Assembly (NCBI RefSeq): GCF_019050325.1
Contig: NZ_VOMB01000005.1
Location: forward strand, 62,001-126,000
From: [Mycobacterium] fortunisiensis
GTDB lineage: Bacteria > Actinomycetota > Actinomycetes > Mycobacteriales > Mycobacteriaceae
Direction of reading: 5' to 3'
DNA length: 64,000 nucleotides
Under the pieces are notes generated by a model. It was not told the DNA's origin and did no database searches. It saw only the letters and a program-made list of their open reading frames with translations. The translations under genes and the position numbers were made by a program. Shown piece by piece: positions 44,721-53,083 of this stretch (position 1 is its first letter; each line of letters begins with the position of its first letter).

Positions 44721-45719
44721 ATGGCTAACGTTGTGGTGACCGGCGGCTACGGTTTCATCGGATCGCATCTGGTGTCGGCGTTGCTGGCCCGCGGTGACTC
44801 GGTCACCATCTTCGACTTTGCGAAGAACACCCGTGACACCAGCATCGACTTTGACCGTCATCCGAACTTCCGGTTCGTGCAGGGCGACGTCACCGACATC
44901 TCCGCCCTGGAGGGGGCCCTGACTGCCGACGTGGACACGGTCTTCCACTTGGCGGCGGTGGTCGGTGTCGGCAACTACATGAGCGACCCGTTGCGGGTCC
45001 TCGACGTCAACGTGATCGGCACCCGCAATGTCCTGGAACTGAGCCACCGCAACGGGATCCGTGTGCTGTTCGCCAGCACGTCGGAGGTGTTCGGCAAGAA
45101 TCCCAAACCGCCGTGGGCCGAGGACGACGACCGCGTGCTCGGCTCGACCAAAACCGCGCGCTGGAGTTACAGCACCAGCAAGGGCATGGCTGAGCACTTG
45201 GTGTTCGCGATGCACTCGGCACACGGTCTGCCGGTGACGGTGGTGCGTTACTTCAACGTGTACGGCCCGCGGCAGAATCCGATCTTCGTGATCTCACAGT
45301 CGATTCACCGGATCCTCAACGGGCGTGAGCCGTTGCTGTACGACTCGGGTGAGCAGACCCGGTGCTTCACCTACGTCGACGACGCCGTGGCCGGCACCCT
45401 GCTCGCCGCCGACAGCGACGACGCGATCGGCGAGGCCTTCAACGTCGGCAGCATGACCGAGACCACCATGCGGGATGCGATCGAGCTGGCGATCAAGATC
45501 GCGAGTGTGGACTCGGTGTCGGGTACTGAATCCGTGGACACCGCAGCGCGTTACGGCGTCCGCTACGAGGACATTCCGCGACGTATCCCGGATTCGACCA
45601 AGGCGCAGCGGGAGCTGGGCTGGCGGCTGAACGTCGACGTGGAAGAAGGTATCCGCCGCACGATCGAGTGGGCGCGGGACAACCCGTGGTACCTGGAAGA
45701 GCTCCCCGAGAAGGTGTGA
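44721..45719 (+). CDS. NAD-dependent epimerase/dehydratase (SDR)
   Basis: 332 residues from ATG 44721 with GAAAGAG five bases upstream; GTG 44715 is an alternative. VVVTGGYGFIGSHLVSALLARG is the NAD motif. The catalytic region is FASTSEVFGKNPKP, then RWSYSTSKGMAEHLVFA (YxxxK). VVRYFNVYGPRQNPIFVISQ and RCFTYVDDAVAGTLL resemble UDP-glucuronate decarboxylase and epimerase members. It follows the dehydrogenase by 48 bp and precedes the acyltransferase by 13 bp, so the three form an operon. Product sugar is not determinable from sequence alone. Confidence 0.9.
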   Translation: MANVVVTGGYGFIGSHLVSALLARGDSVTIFDFAKNTRDTSIDFDRHPNFRFVQGDVTDISALEGALTADVDTVFHLAAVVGVGNYMSDPLRVLDVNVIGTRNVLELSHRNGIRVLFASTSEVFGKNPKPPWAEDDDRVLGSTKTARWSYSTSKGMAEHLVFAMHSAHGLPVTVVRYFNVYGPRQNPIFVISQSIHRILNGREPLLYDSGEQTRCFTYVDDAVAGTLLAADSDDAIGEAFNVGSMTETTMRDAIELAIKIASVDSVSGTESVDTAARYGVRYEDIPRRIPDSTKAQRELGWRLNVDVEEGIRRTIEWARDNPWYLEELPEKV

Positions 45720-45732
45720 AGGATCGACGAAG

Positions 45733-46920
45733 TTGAGCAGGCTCCCCGACGTCGCAGAGATACAAAAAGCCACACCGAATAGTCTGCGGGAACAGCCGCG
45801 AATAGGTGCGAAGCTCGGGAAGGTTTTCGATCCACGCAACAACGCACTGAACGCCTGGCGCTTGGTGCTCTTGACTGGCGTCATCCTGGCGCACTCGTGG
45901 CCGCTGACCGGGCGCCGGATCGAATTCGAGCCGGCACACCAGCTTCTCGCCAACGTCTGGCTCGATGGATTCTTCGCCATCTCGGGGTTCCTCGTCACCC
46001 GGGCATGGTTCCGAAACCCGCGGCTCGGGGAATTTCTCCTGTCCCGCGCGCTGCGGCTGTTGCCCGGGTTCTGGGTCTGCCTGATCGTCACGGCGTTCGT
46101 GATCGCACCGATTTCTCTTGCCGTCCAGGGTGACTCGCCTGTAAAGCTGCTGTTTTCTCGCGAGCCATTTCTGTACGTGCTGCAGAACAGCGCGATGCTG
46201 ATCGTCAAGTTCGACGTCGCTGGAACACCATTGGACATCCCGTGGCCGGGGCAGTGGGACGGCTCGCTCTGGACATTGACATTCGTGGTGATGTGCTACA
46301 TCGGTACCGCCGTGCTCGGGGCCACCGGCCTGCTCTCGCGCCGTTGGCTCATCCCCACCTTGTTCGTTCTGACGCTGTGGTGGGCGGCGAGTTTGCCGCC
46401 GCTGAACGATGTGGTGGAGCAGCCACCCGGCGCGCAACCGGTCGATACCGCCACCGCCATGCTCGTGGTGCAGCAAGTTAGCGCCCGTCTCTACCTGATG
46501 TATCTCACTGGCGCATTGCTCTACCAACTCCGCAGCCGGATTCCAGCCCGCTGGTCGCTCGTCGCGTTGAGCGTTGTGGTGGTTCTGGCCTCGAGCCTGC
46601 TGCCCAACTACCACATCGTCGGCGCCATCCCGCTTGCCTACGCCGTCATCGTCTCCGGTGCCTTGGCCCGTCAGGGATGGCTGACGCTGCGGACAGATCT
46701 GTCCTACGGCGTCTACGTCTACGCCTGGCCGATGCAGCAACTGCTGATCGTGTGTGGTCTGGGCGTTCTGAATCCGGTGGTGTTCTCGGCGGTTGCGGTG
46801 ACCGTCACGCTGCCGTTGGCGGCCCTGAGCTGGTTTGCGGTCGAGAAGCGGGCCCTTCGACTGAAATCTCGGTTCCCGCGCCGGCGCCTACCTGGCGAAG
46901 CGCAAGCGTCGGCCTACTAG
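45733..46920 (+). CDS. atf1: Acyltransferase 3 family O-acetyltransferase
   Basis: 395 residues from TTG 45733. The family plan is about ten membrane helices: WRLVLLTGVILAHSWPLTG with the conserved His in HSW, NVWLDGFFAISGFLVTRAWF with the G/SGF motif, then SRALRLLPGFWVCLIVTAFV. WPGQWDGSLWTLTFVVMCYI includes the LWTL segment, and SYGVYVYAWPMQQLL is typical near the C-terminus. In GPL loci Atf1 adds O-acetyl groups to 6-deoxytalose. Symbol by family and locus context; it could instead be Atf2-like. Confidence 0.82.
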   Translation: MSRLPDVAEIQKATPNSLREQPRIGAKLGKVFDPRNNALNAWRLVLLTGVILAHSWPLTGRRIEFEPAHQLLANVWLDGFFAISGFLVTRAWFRNPRLGEFLLSRALRLLPGFWVCLIVTAFVIAPISLAVQGDSPVKLLFSREPFLYVLQNSAMLIVKFDVAGTPLDIPWPGQWDGSLWTLTFVVMCYIGTAVLGATGLLSRRWLIPTLFVLTLWWAASLPPLNDVVEQPPGAQPVDTATAMLVVQQVSARLYLMYLTGALLYQLRSRIPARWSLVALSVVVVLASSLLPNYHIVGAIPLAYAVIVSGALARQGWLTLRTDLSYGVYVYAWPMQQLLIVCGLGVLNPVVFSAVAVTVTLPLAALSWFAVEKRALRLKSRFPRRRLPGEAQASAY

Positions 46921-46950
46921 TCGGTTACGCGTGGCCGGCCAAGGCCGCCG

Positions 46951-46999
46951 GTCGCACCCCCGGGGCATGCAGTTCAGAAGCTGTCCCGGAGGGCGCGAC
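46951..46999. terminator. Hairpin between convergent genes
   Basis: GTCGCACCCCCGGGG (46951-46965) pairs with CCCGGAGGGCGCGAC (46985-46999) at 13 of 15 positions, between the ends of atf1 and the CmcI-type gene. Likely a bidirectional terminator. Confidence 0.6.
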
Positions 47000-47013
47000 G
47001 CGGGGCGCCGGAC

Positions 47014-47829
47014 CTAGTTGCGGATCAGGAATCCGTTGGGTGCGTAGGTGAATCCGAATTTGTTCTCACGGTCTACGTCGTGGGTGTAGTCGTTCGGGAA
47101 TTCCTGCTCGTACGCCTCGATGGCCTCGTACGGGCCTGGCCCCCACCCGGGGAGGTTGGGATGACCGTTGAGCATGGAATCTTCCACGAGGAGGTAGTCG
47201 CCTCGGGTGAGCAAGGGCCGCAACAGTTTCATCTCCGACAGCACGTGCTTCATGGAGTGGTCGCTGTCCAGGATGGTGAAAACCTTGCCGGGGTAATCCT
47301 TCCGGAGATCCCGAATCTGGTCGGCGATCGCCGGCACGTTGGACCGTGATTCGACGAACAGCACATCGGGATCGCGTTGTGCGATCGGATTGAGACGCTC
47401 GTGGGTGACGTCGACGGAAAGCACCTTGAACGGTTGGCCGATCTGCCTCATGACGTTGGCGAAGTACATCGCCGAGCCACCCTGGTTGGTGCCGAACTCG
47501 ACCACGAGCGAGGGCTTCAGGTCGACGAGGATTTCCTGGTAGTTCCACATGTCGCTGACCGATTTCCAGGTCTCGACGCCCATCCAGGTGGTCCGCTTCC
47601 ACACCATGGTGTTGAAGTACCACTTGTGGTATTCGTCGGCCTCCGAGCCGGTCGACTTGTACAGGAACGGGGCCATCAGCCCCGATGCGATTCGCCGTCC
47701 GAGGCCGGCCGGTGTGGGCCGCTGTTCGATCACGGCGGCGGCCATTCTCAGAACGCTGTTCCGGTCCACATAGCTGGCGCCGGGCGCTACCTTCTCGCTG
47801 CTAGATGTTGGCACTACGCGCTCTCCCAT
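47014..47829 (-). CDS. CmcI-family methyltransferase, copy 2
   Basis: 271 residues from ATG 47829. It is collinear with the copy at 42300: SLVVEFGTNQGGSAMYFANV, FTILDSDHSMKHVLSEM, YLLVEDSMLNG, YTHDVDRENKFGFTYAPNGF. The N-terminus is longer by about 20 residues. Likely a second rhamnosyl (or 6-deoxytalosyl) O-methyltransferase acting at another hydroxyl. It lies alone on the minus strand between atf1 and the ABC exporter, with its own upstream 146 bp containing an AT-rich segment. Confidence 0.9.
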   Translation of the reverse strand: MGERVVPTSSSEKVAPGASYVDRNSVLRMAAAVIEQRPTPAGLGRRIASGLMAPFLYKSTGSEADEYHKWYFNTMVWKRTTWMGVETWKSVSDMWNYQEILVDLKPSLVVEFGTNQGGSAMYFANVMRQIGQPFKVLSVDVTHERLNPIAQRDPDVLFVESRSNVPAIADQIRDLRKDYPGKVFTILDSDHSMKHVLSEMKLLRPLLTRGDYLLVEDSMLNGHPNLPGWGPGPYEAIEAYEQEFPNDYTHDVDRENKFGFTYAPNGFLIRN

Positions 47830-47975
47830 TGTTGGACCGGCAGTGTTGGCGCTGCGGTCTGTCCTCGCGGTTGTCCGCTTACGGGGGAATAATATCGAGC
47901 AAGATTTACGTGTACGTCAGTTTTTCGCAAACTGCGTCGCCTCCCGAAAGGTTGGCAAGGACGCAAAGTTCGGTC

Positions 47976-48767
47976 TCAGCGCCCGGACTCTGCCGCGGCT
48001 CGATAGCCGCTGATGGCCAGTGGGGCGACCACGGCCACCAGGCCGACAGCCCAGAGGGTGCCCACCAGCACCGCCTCCAGAACGGGGCCGCCCTCGGCGA
48101 GGGCGCGCATGGCCGAAATGGTTGCCGACATCGGCTGAAGCCGGACCAGCGGCTGCATCCACGTCGGCAACATCTCGATGGGCGGCGCCCCGGAGCTGGC
48201 GAACACCAAACTGATGGCCGGCACCACGAACCAGACGAGCACGGTGCCGCGCTTGGAGCGGGTAGCAATCGCGACGATCGCCATCGAAAAGATGACCACG
48301 ACCACCGACGGCACCAACAGAAATGCGATGAGCGCCAGCAGATTACCTTCGAAGCGAAGGCCCATCCCGATACCCACCGCGGTGATCAAGGCAGTGGCCA
48401 CCACGGTGCGTACCGCTTCGGCGAGGAGCCGCCCGGTCAGTGCGCTGCCGCGCCGCACCGGCAGCAGCCACATCTGGCTGAGCAACCCGCTGTCGCGTTC
48501 CACGGGAATGGTCATGCCGGCAGCAAGTGCCCCGAACATCGCACCGGCCACCGCGCAGGTAGGGACCAGGCCATAGATGCTGTCCGCACCGGTGATGCGC
48601 AGGATCGACTCGCCGACCAGCAGTTGGTACATGATCAACAGGAAGGTCGGCAGGAACACCGCTTGAATCGTGACCGCCGGCCCTCGCCGCCAATGTGTCA
48701 GCAGCTGGTTGCAGAACAGCAGACTCTCGGCGACATAGGAGCTGCGCAGCTCGGCATGCGACGTCAC
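47976..48767 (-). CDS. ABC-2 type exporter permease (DrrC-like)
   Basis: 263 residues. Six membrane helices in the ABC-2 pattern: PAVTIQAVFLPTFLLIMYQLLVG, YGLVPTCAVAGAMFGALAAGM, VVATALITAVGIGMGL, LIALIAFLLVPSVVVVIFSMAIVA-like stretches, SLVFASSGAPP and LVGTLWAVGLVAVVAPLAISGY. The loop RDSGLLSQMWLLPVRRGSALTGRLLAEAVR is the conserved cytoplasmic EAA-like region. The start overlaps the preceding permease by four bases. Partner of the ATPase at 49551, as in the DrrABC exporters that move phthiocerol lipids in M. tuberculosis. Confidence 0.88.
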   Translation of the reverse strand: MTSHAELRSSYVAESLLFCNQLLTHWRRGPAVTIQAVFLPTFLLIMYQLLVGESILRITGADSIYGLVPTCAVAGAMFGALAAGMTIPVERDSGLLSQMWLLPVRRGSALTGRLLAEAVRTVVATALITAVGIGMGLRFEGNLLALIAFLLVPSVVVVIFSMAIVAIATRSKRGTVLVWFVVPAISLVFASSGAPPIEMLPTWMQPLVRLQPMSATISAMRALAEGGPVLEAVLVGTLWAVGLVAVVAPLAISGYRAAAESGR

Positions 48768-49519
48768 GGCTCACGCCTCTGCATCCGCACCGCCAGCACA
48801 CCGAACACCACCAGCATTGCGCCGCACCACGCCAGGCTGATCGCCAGATTGTCGACCATCACGTGACCGGTGGAGAAGCCACGCATGGTTTCGGTGAGCT
48901 GCGAGACCGGTTGGTAGTGCACGAACGGGCGCAGCCAGTCTGGAAAAGCATCGAGCGGCGCCATCCCGGTGGACAGCATGATCAGCGTCAGCTGCGGAAC
49001 CAACAGCATCTGGCTGGCCGTACCGCTCTTTCCGACCGCGCTCCCGGAGAGCGCGGCACCGAGGGCATCGGCCCCGAGTGACAGCGCGAGCGTCAAGACC
49101 AGGACAAGCACCACGAATGCCGCTGCGTAGCCCACCCCGCCGGTCATCCGGAATCCGAAGGCATAGCCGACGGCGACGGCGGCGAGCAGGGCGAGGCCAC
49201 CGCGGAAGATGCAATACAGCATCCGTGCCACCAACGGAACCAAAGCGGAGATCGGCAGAGTGCGGAGCCGAATGCCGAAGTCGGACTGCTGTTCTCGCGC
49301 GGCATGGTCCACGGTGGCCAGTACTCCGAGCGACATCACCTGGATGATGATCACCGGCAGCACGTACTGCGGATAGCTCATCGAACCGGTATCGAACACA
49401 TTGCGCAGGGCGAAATTGAAGACCATGAAATTGCCCGCGGCCGCGAGAATCGCGAACGGCAAGTCCTCGCTCAGCTGACCGAGCACCATGCGCTCGGTGA
49501 GAGCGGCCACGGCTGTCAT
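48764..49519 (-). CDS. ABC-2 type exporter permease (DrrB-like)
   Basis: 251 residues from ATG 49519; upstream frame is antisense-like. Six membrane helices are visible: LPFAILAAAGNFMVFNFALRN, YVLPVIIIQVMSLGVLATV, LALLAAVAVGYAFGFRM, YAAAFVVLVLVLTLALSLGA, SQMLLVPQLTLIMLSTGM and LAISLAWCGAMLVVFGVLAVRM. REQQSDFGIRLRTLPISALVPLVARMLY is the conserved loop between helices 2 and 3. It sits 31 bp after the ATPase stop and overlaps the next permease. Together with it, it forms the membrane pore of the exporter. Confidence 0.87.
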   Translation of the reverse strand: MTAVAALTERMVLGQLSEDLPFAILAAAGNFMVFNFALRNVFDTGSMSYPQYVLPVIIIQVMSLGVLATVDHAAREQQSDFGIRLRTLPISALVPLVARMLYCIFRGGLALLAAVAVGYAFGFRMTGGVGYAAAFVVLVLVLTLALSLGADALGAALSGSAVGKSGTASQMLLVPQLTLIMLSTGMAPLDAFPDWLRPFVHYQPVSQLTETMRGFSTGHVMVDNLAISLAWCGAMLVVFGVLAVRMQRREP

Positions 49520-49550
49520 GCGCGATCCGCTTGCGCTACTCGCTGAACCG

Positions 49551-50480
49551 TCATGCGGTGACGTTCTCCGTGAGATGCAGGAACGCCTCGTCGAGCGACG
49601 GCTTGCGCAGCGAGATGTCGGCCAGCTCGACCCCGAGCTGATCGACGCGGCGGAACACCTCGCTGAGCGTCGCGACACCGTCGGGGGCCAGCACCGAAAC
49701 CGTGTTTGCCTCCTGGTCGGCTTGGGCGTCCTCCAGGTCGGCGAGCACGGCGAAGATCTTGGCGAGGTGGCCCGGATCGACCGGACTGACTGTGCAGTAA
49801 CCGAATCCGGCCAAATGTTTGAGGTCGTCGGCGGTGCCGGTGGCGATGACGCGCCCGCCGTTGATGAGCACGACCGAATCGCTGAGCAGGTCGGCCTCTT
49901 CGAGATACTGCGTGGTGAGCAGGACGGTGACGCCCTGGGCCGACATCGTCGACACCAGGTTCCAGACCTCCCGACGGCTGCGCGGGTCCAATCCGGTGGT
50001 CGGCTCGTCGAGGAAGAGCACTTTCGGTGGAACCACAAGTGCCGCAGCGATATCGATGCGGCGGCGCATGCCGACCGAATAGGTATCGACGCGCCGGTCG
50101 GCGGCATGGGCCATGTCGAACTGCGCGATCAGCGCCTCAGCCTGCACTTGCGCGCGCTTGCGTCGCATGCCCCGCAGCCGGCCGAACAGTACGAGGTTCT
50201 CCCGCCCGGTGAGTTGCCCGTCGAGTGCGGCGAGCTGTCCGATGGTGGAGATGCTTGCCCGCACCTTGTCGGGCTGCTCGACGACGTCGTAGCCGGCGAC
50301 CACCGCGCGGCCGGAGGTGGGCTTGAGCAACGTGGACAGGATCTTGACCGTCGTCGTCTTGCCGGCGCCGTTGTGACCGAGCAGAGCGCAGACCGACCCG
50401 GTGGGGACGGCAAAACTCACCTCCTGAAGTGCGTGTATGGACCCGTCATAGGTCTTGGCCACACCGTCTAGCTCGATCAC
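49551..50480 (-). CDS. ABC exporter ATP-binding protein (DrrA-like)
   Basis: 309 residues from ATG 50480. Walker A is LGHNGAGKTTTVKIL, the signature is YSVGMRRRIDIAAALVV (with the R in place of the usual G-Q, as in DrrA proteins), Walker B is VLFLDEPTTGLDPRSR, and the H-loop is VLLTTQYLEEADLL. The C-terminal ~80 residues resemble the DrrA regulatory extension. It powers the two ABC-2 permeases downstream. Whether the complex exports the GPL product or another lipid is unknown. Upstream on the minus strand lies a GCGTCAATT copy. Confidence 0.93.
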   Translation of the reverse strand: MIELDGVAKTYDGSIHALQEVSFAVPTGSVCALLGHNGAGKTTTVKILSTLLKPTSGRAVVAGYDVVEQPDKVRASISTIGQLAALDGQLTGRENLVLFGRLRGMRRKRAQVQAEALIAQFDMAHAADRRVDTYSVGMRRRIDIAAALVVPPKVLFLDEPTTGLDPRSRREVWNLVSTMSAQGVTVLLTTQYLEEADLLSDSVVLINGGRVIATGTADDLKHLAGFGYCTVSPVDPGHLAKIFAVLADLEDAQADQEANTVSVLAPDGVATLSEVFRRVDQLGVELADISLRKPSLDEAFLHLTENVTA

Positions 50481-50649
50481 GGGTAGAAGATACCGCGGGC
50501 ATGGGCGGCTGCGGGCGGAGTCGGCTAACGAAATTGACGCGACCGAAAGAATGTTCTAACTCCATGGCCGCCCAGGTTATTGGGCTCGTCTGGACGAAGT
50601 TCGAGATTTTGTCTACATCGTCAATTGTTGGCGGGTACGGTGCCCGACC
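50481..50649. promoter_or_regulatory. Divergent promoter region, drrA-like and fmt, with two CGTCAATT motifs
   Basis: 169 bp. AATTGACGC at 50532-50540 is GCGTCAATT facing the minus-strand ATPase gene (about 52 bp before its start). CGTCAATT at 50619-50626 faces the plus-strand methyltransferase (23 bp before its start). So each divergent gene has one copy in sense orientation. No -10/-35 pair was identified with certainty. Confidence 0.5.
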
Positions 50650-51447
50650 ATGACCATCACAGACCGTATGGGCCGGGCTCTGGTGTGGAAACTGAACGCA
50701 CGGCTGCACAATCGGATGTACCGCTACATTTCCGGTCACGCCTCTGACGATGTGCTCTTCATGAACTGGGCCTATGAAGAAGACCCGGCCATGGCGATTC
50801 CGTTGGACCCGACTGACGAGCCCCATCGCTATCCCATCCAGCTGTACCACTCTGTGGCAGCCCAGAACGGCGGACTCGCCGGAATGCGGGTGCTGGAGGT
50901 GGGCTGCGGACATGGTGGCGGTGCCTCGTACATCATGCGCACTTTCGGGGCGGAATCGTATGTGGGGCTTGACCTGAACGCCGTCGGCATCACTTTCTGC
51001 CGGCGCCGACATCACGTTCCCGGGTTGGAGTTCATCGAGGGTGACGCCGAACAGCTGCCATTCCGGGCCGAGTCATTCGATGCCGTGATCAATGTGGAAT
51101 CGTCGCATTTCTATCCTCACTTCACCCAGTTCCTGAGCGAGGTGACACGAGTGCTCCGCCCCGGCGGAGAGTTCCTGTACACCGACATTCGACAGTGGTA
51201 CCAGTGCGACCAGTGGGAGGCCGACCTCGAGGCCACCGGGATGCGGATGGTGGCCGGGCGGGACATCAACAAGCAGGTGCTGCGCGGCATGGAGCTGAAC
51301 AAGCCGCAGTGGGATGCGGTGTGGGACCGCATTGCGCCGGGGTTCCTCCGCTCGATCGGCAGCGCACCGACGACGGGTACACCGCTGTCACGGGACCTCG
51401 AGAACGGCAAGCAGTTCTACCGGATGTATTGCCTCACCAAGGGATAA
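50650..51447 (+). CDS. fmt: GPL fatty-acyl O-methyltransferase (Fmt-like)
   Basis: 265 residues from ATG 50650. SAM motif I is MRVLEVGCGHGGGASYIMRTFG, then YVGLDLNAVGITFCRRRH, FIEGDAEQLPFRAESFDAVINVESSHFYPHF split around motif II, and VLRPGGEFLYTDIRQW. It closely resembles the phthiotriol methyltransferase group (Rv2952) and GPL Fmt, which methylates the 3-hydroxyl of the fatty acyl chain. It stands alone on the plus strand and is convergent with the epimerase at 51466. Confidence 0.88.
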   Translation: MTITDRMGRALVWKLNARLHNRMYRYISGHASDDVLFMNWAYEEDPAMAIPLDPTDEPHRYPIQLYHSVAAQNGGLAGMRVLEVGCGHGGGASYIMRTFGAESYVGLDLNAVGITFCRRRHHVPGLEFIEGDAEQLPFRAESFDAVINVESSHFYPHFTQFLSEVTRVLRPGGEFLYTDIRQWYQCDQWEADLEATGMRMVAGRDINKQVLRGMELNKPQWDAVWDRIAPGFLRSIGSAPTTGTPLSRDLENGKQFYRMYCLTKG

Positions 51448-51465
51448 CCCGCACGGAGCCGATGA

Positions 51466-52536
51466 TCAACCAGTCGCGCCCTGCCCGCCGATCCAGTCGA
51501 GCAGGGCGCGCAGGCCATCCTCGAGCCCCCACTTGGGGCGCCATCCGAGCTCCTTGATCGTCGGTTCGACATCGCACCTCGCGGCGCGGACGTCACCGTC
51601 GCGGAACTTCCCCACGACGACCGGCTCGGGGGCATCGCAGAGGATGGCCATCTTCTGCGCCAACTCGTGGATGGTGGTCGGGACTCCCGACCCGATGTCG
51701 AGGCAGCGCAGTGTCGCGGCGGGCTCGTAGATCGCCGAGTACAGTGCCTCGACGACGTCGTCGATGTAGACGAAGTCGCGCAGGATCCGGCCGTCCTCGT
51801 AGACCTCCAGCGCCTGCTTGGCCAGTGCCAGTCGGCCGAACAGCGCGACGATCCCGGTGTACGAATTCGTCAGCGACTGGCCCGGGCCGTAGACGTTCTG
51901 CAGCCGCAGCACGCTGAGGTTGGTGTCGTGCGCGGCGGTCCAGGCGGCCAGCAGATGCTCTTGCGCGAGCTTGGTTGCGGCATAGATGTTGGTGGGGCGC
52001 GGCTGTGTTTCGGCTGTCGAGCTCGGCAGCGGTACCGCAGGGGCGCAATCGGCTCCCGTCGGATCCCAGCTGCCGGCCGCCAGTTGAGCGTGACTACGCG
52101 GCCTCGGATAAAAGATCTCAGTGCCGGCTTGCCACGCGCCCTCGCCGTATACCGCCCGCGATGAGGCCAGCACGAGTTGATCGGGCACGTGGCCCGCACG
52201 ACTCAATGCATCGAGTAGCTGAGTCGTTCCGACGACGTTCACCGAACCGTGCCGCGTCGCCTCCGACAGCGATTGCGCCGTACCGGTCTCGGCCGCCAAA
52301 TGGACGATCTGGTCGGGACGGAACAACCGCAGTACAGCGTCCAGGTCGGGGGCGTGGGTGACGTCGCCGGTGAAAAATCGTACGGCGGAGGGGAGTTCGA
52401 GGGTGGCGTGGTCGCCGTGTACCTGCGGGTGCAGGACGTCGACCACCGCCACCTCGTAGCCGGCTTCGACGAGACGGTGAGCCAGCGCGGACCCGATGAA
52501 TCCCGCCCCGCCCGTGATGAGCACTGATGTCGACAC
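51466..52536 (-). CDS. NAD-dependent epimerase/dehydratase
   Basis: 356 residues from GTG 52536; the longer upstream frame is Arg-rich antisense sequence. SVLITGGAGFIGSALAHRLVEAG is the NAD motif, then IVHLAAETGTAQSL, VLASSRAVYGEGAW, PTNIYAATKLAQEHLL (YxxxK), RLQNVYGPGQSL and ILRDFVYIDDVVEALY. It is a short-chain nucleotide-sugar epimerase or dehydratase of the RmlB/GalE group, plausibly making dTDP-6-deoxytalose or rhamnose precursors for the Gtfs. Minus-strand group with DUF2505 and the PF10118 protein. Confidence 0.88.
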   Translation of the reverse strand: MSTSVLITGGAGFIGSALAHRLVEAGYEVAVVDVLHPQVHGDHATLELPSAVRFFTGDVTHAPDLDAVLRLFRPDQIVHLAAETGTAQSLSEATRHGSVNVVGTTQLLDALSRAGHVPDQLVLASSRAVYGEGAWQAGTEIFYPRPRSHAQLAAGSWDPTGADCAPAVPLPSSTAETQPRPTNIYAATKLAQEHLLAAWTAAHDTNLSVLRLQNVYGPGQSLTNSYTGIVALFGRLALAKQALEVYEDGRILRDFVYIDDVVEALYSAIYEPAATLRCLDIGSGVPTTIHELAQKMAILCDAPEPVVVGKFRDGDVRAARCDVEPTIKELGWRPKWGLEDGLRALLDWIGGQGATG

Positions 52537-52564
52537 TGTTCGATGCCTCCGGTTCCTACAGCGC

Positions 52565-53071
52565 TCAGGCGTTCTCGGTGACCCACGTGGTGGTGAAGCG
52601 CACCACCTCGGGGATGTTCTCGGACAAGCTGGCCCCGATGGTCTTTTCGAGATTGCCGCCCACCAACGGGATCTTGACGTCAACCCGTCCGGTGAACCGC
52701 AGTCGTGAGCCGGTATCCGCCGGCGCCAGCCAGGTTTTCGCCCGGCACGACCCCAGCCCGCCCGGCACCGACACCTGGATCTGCCCGTGCACCTGCCCGT
52801 CATTGTCGGGCGTCCATGTTTCCTGATGTACCAGGTTCAGCTCTCCTGGAACGAGATTGGCGACCACTTTGGGCAGCAGCTGACGGCCCAGGTGCTGGGT
52901 CAGGCGCACGGTCACTGTGCCGTCGGCATCGACGGTCAGCGAATCCAGTGTGGTCGTTGCGGCATCACTGCCCGCCAGCCGGGCCAGCCAGTAATCCTCG
53001 CGGCCGAACGCTGCGTGAATCTGCTCAACGCTTGCCGGCGACTCGGTGGAGCCGTCGAATGAACGTGCCAT
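52565..53071 (-). CDS. DUF2505 domain protein
   Basis: 168 residues from ATG 53071, with AGGA upstream. ARSFDGSTESPASVEQIHAAF near the N-terminus, YWLARLAGSDAATTTLDSL, LPKVVANLVPGELNLVHQETW and LRFTGRVDVKIPLVGGNLEKT follow the DUF2505 (SRPBCC-like, lipid-binding helix-grip) pattern. Function is unknown. It lies 13 bp after the PF10118 gene and 28 bp before the epimerase, so it is probably in that operon. Confidence 0.85.
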   Translation of the reverse strand: MARSFDGSTESPASVEQIHAAFGREDYWLARLAGSDAATTTLDSLTVDADGTVTVRLTQHLGRQLLPKVVANLVPGELNLVHQETWTPDNDGQVHGQIQVSVPGGLGSCRAKTWLAPADTGSRLRFTGRVDVKIPLVGGNLEKTIGASLSENIPEVVRFTTTWVTENA

Positions 53072-53083
53072 GGCCAACCATTC

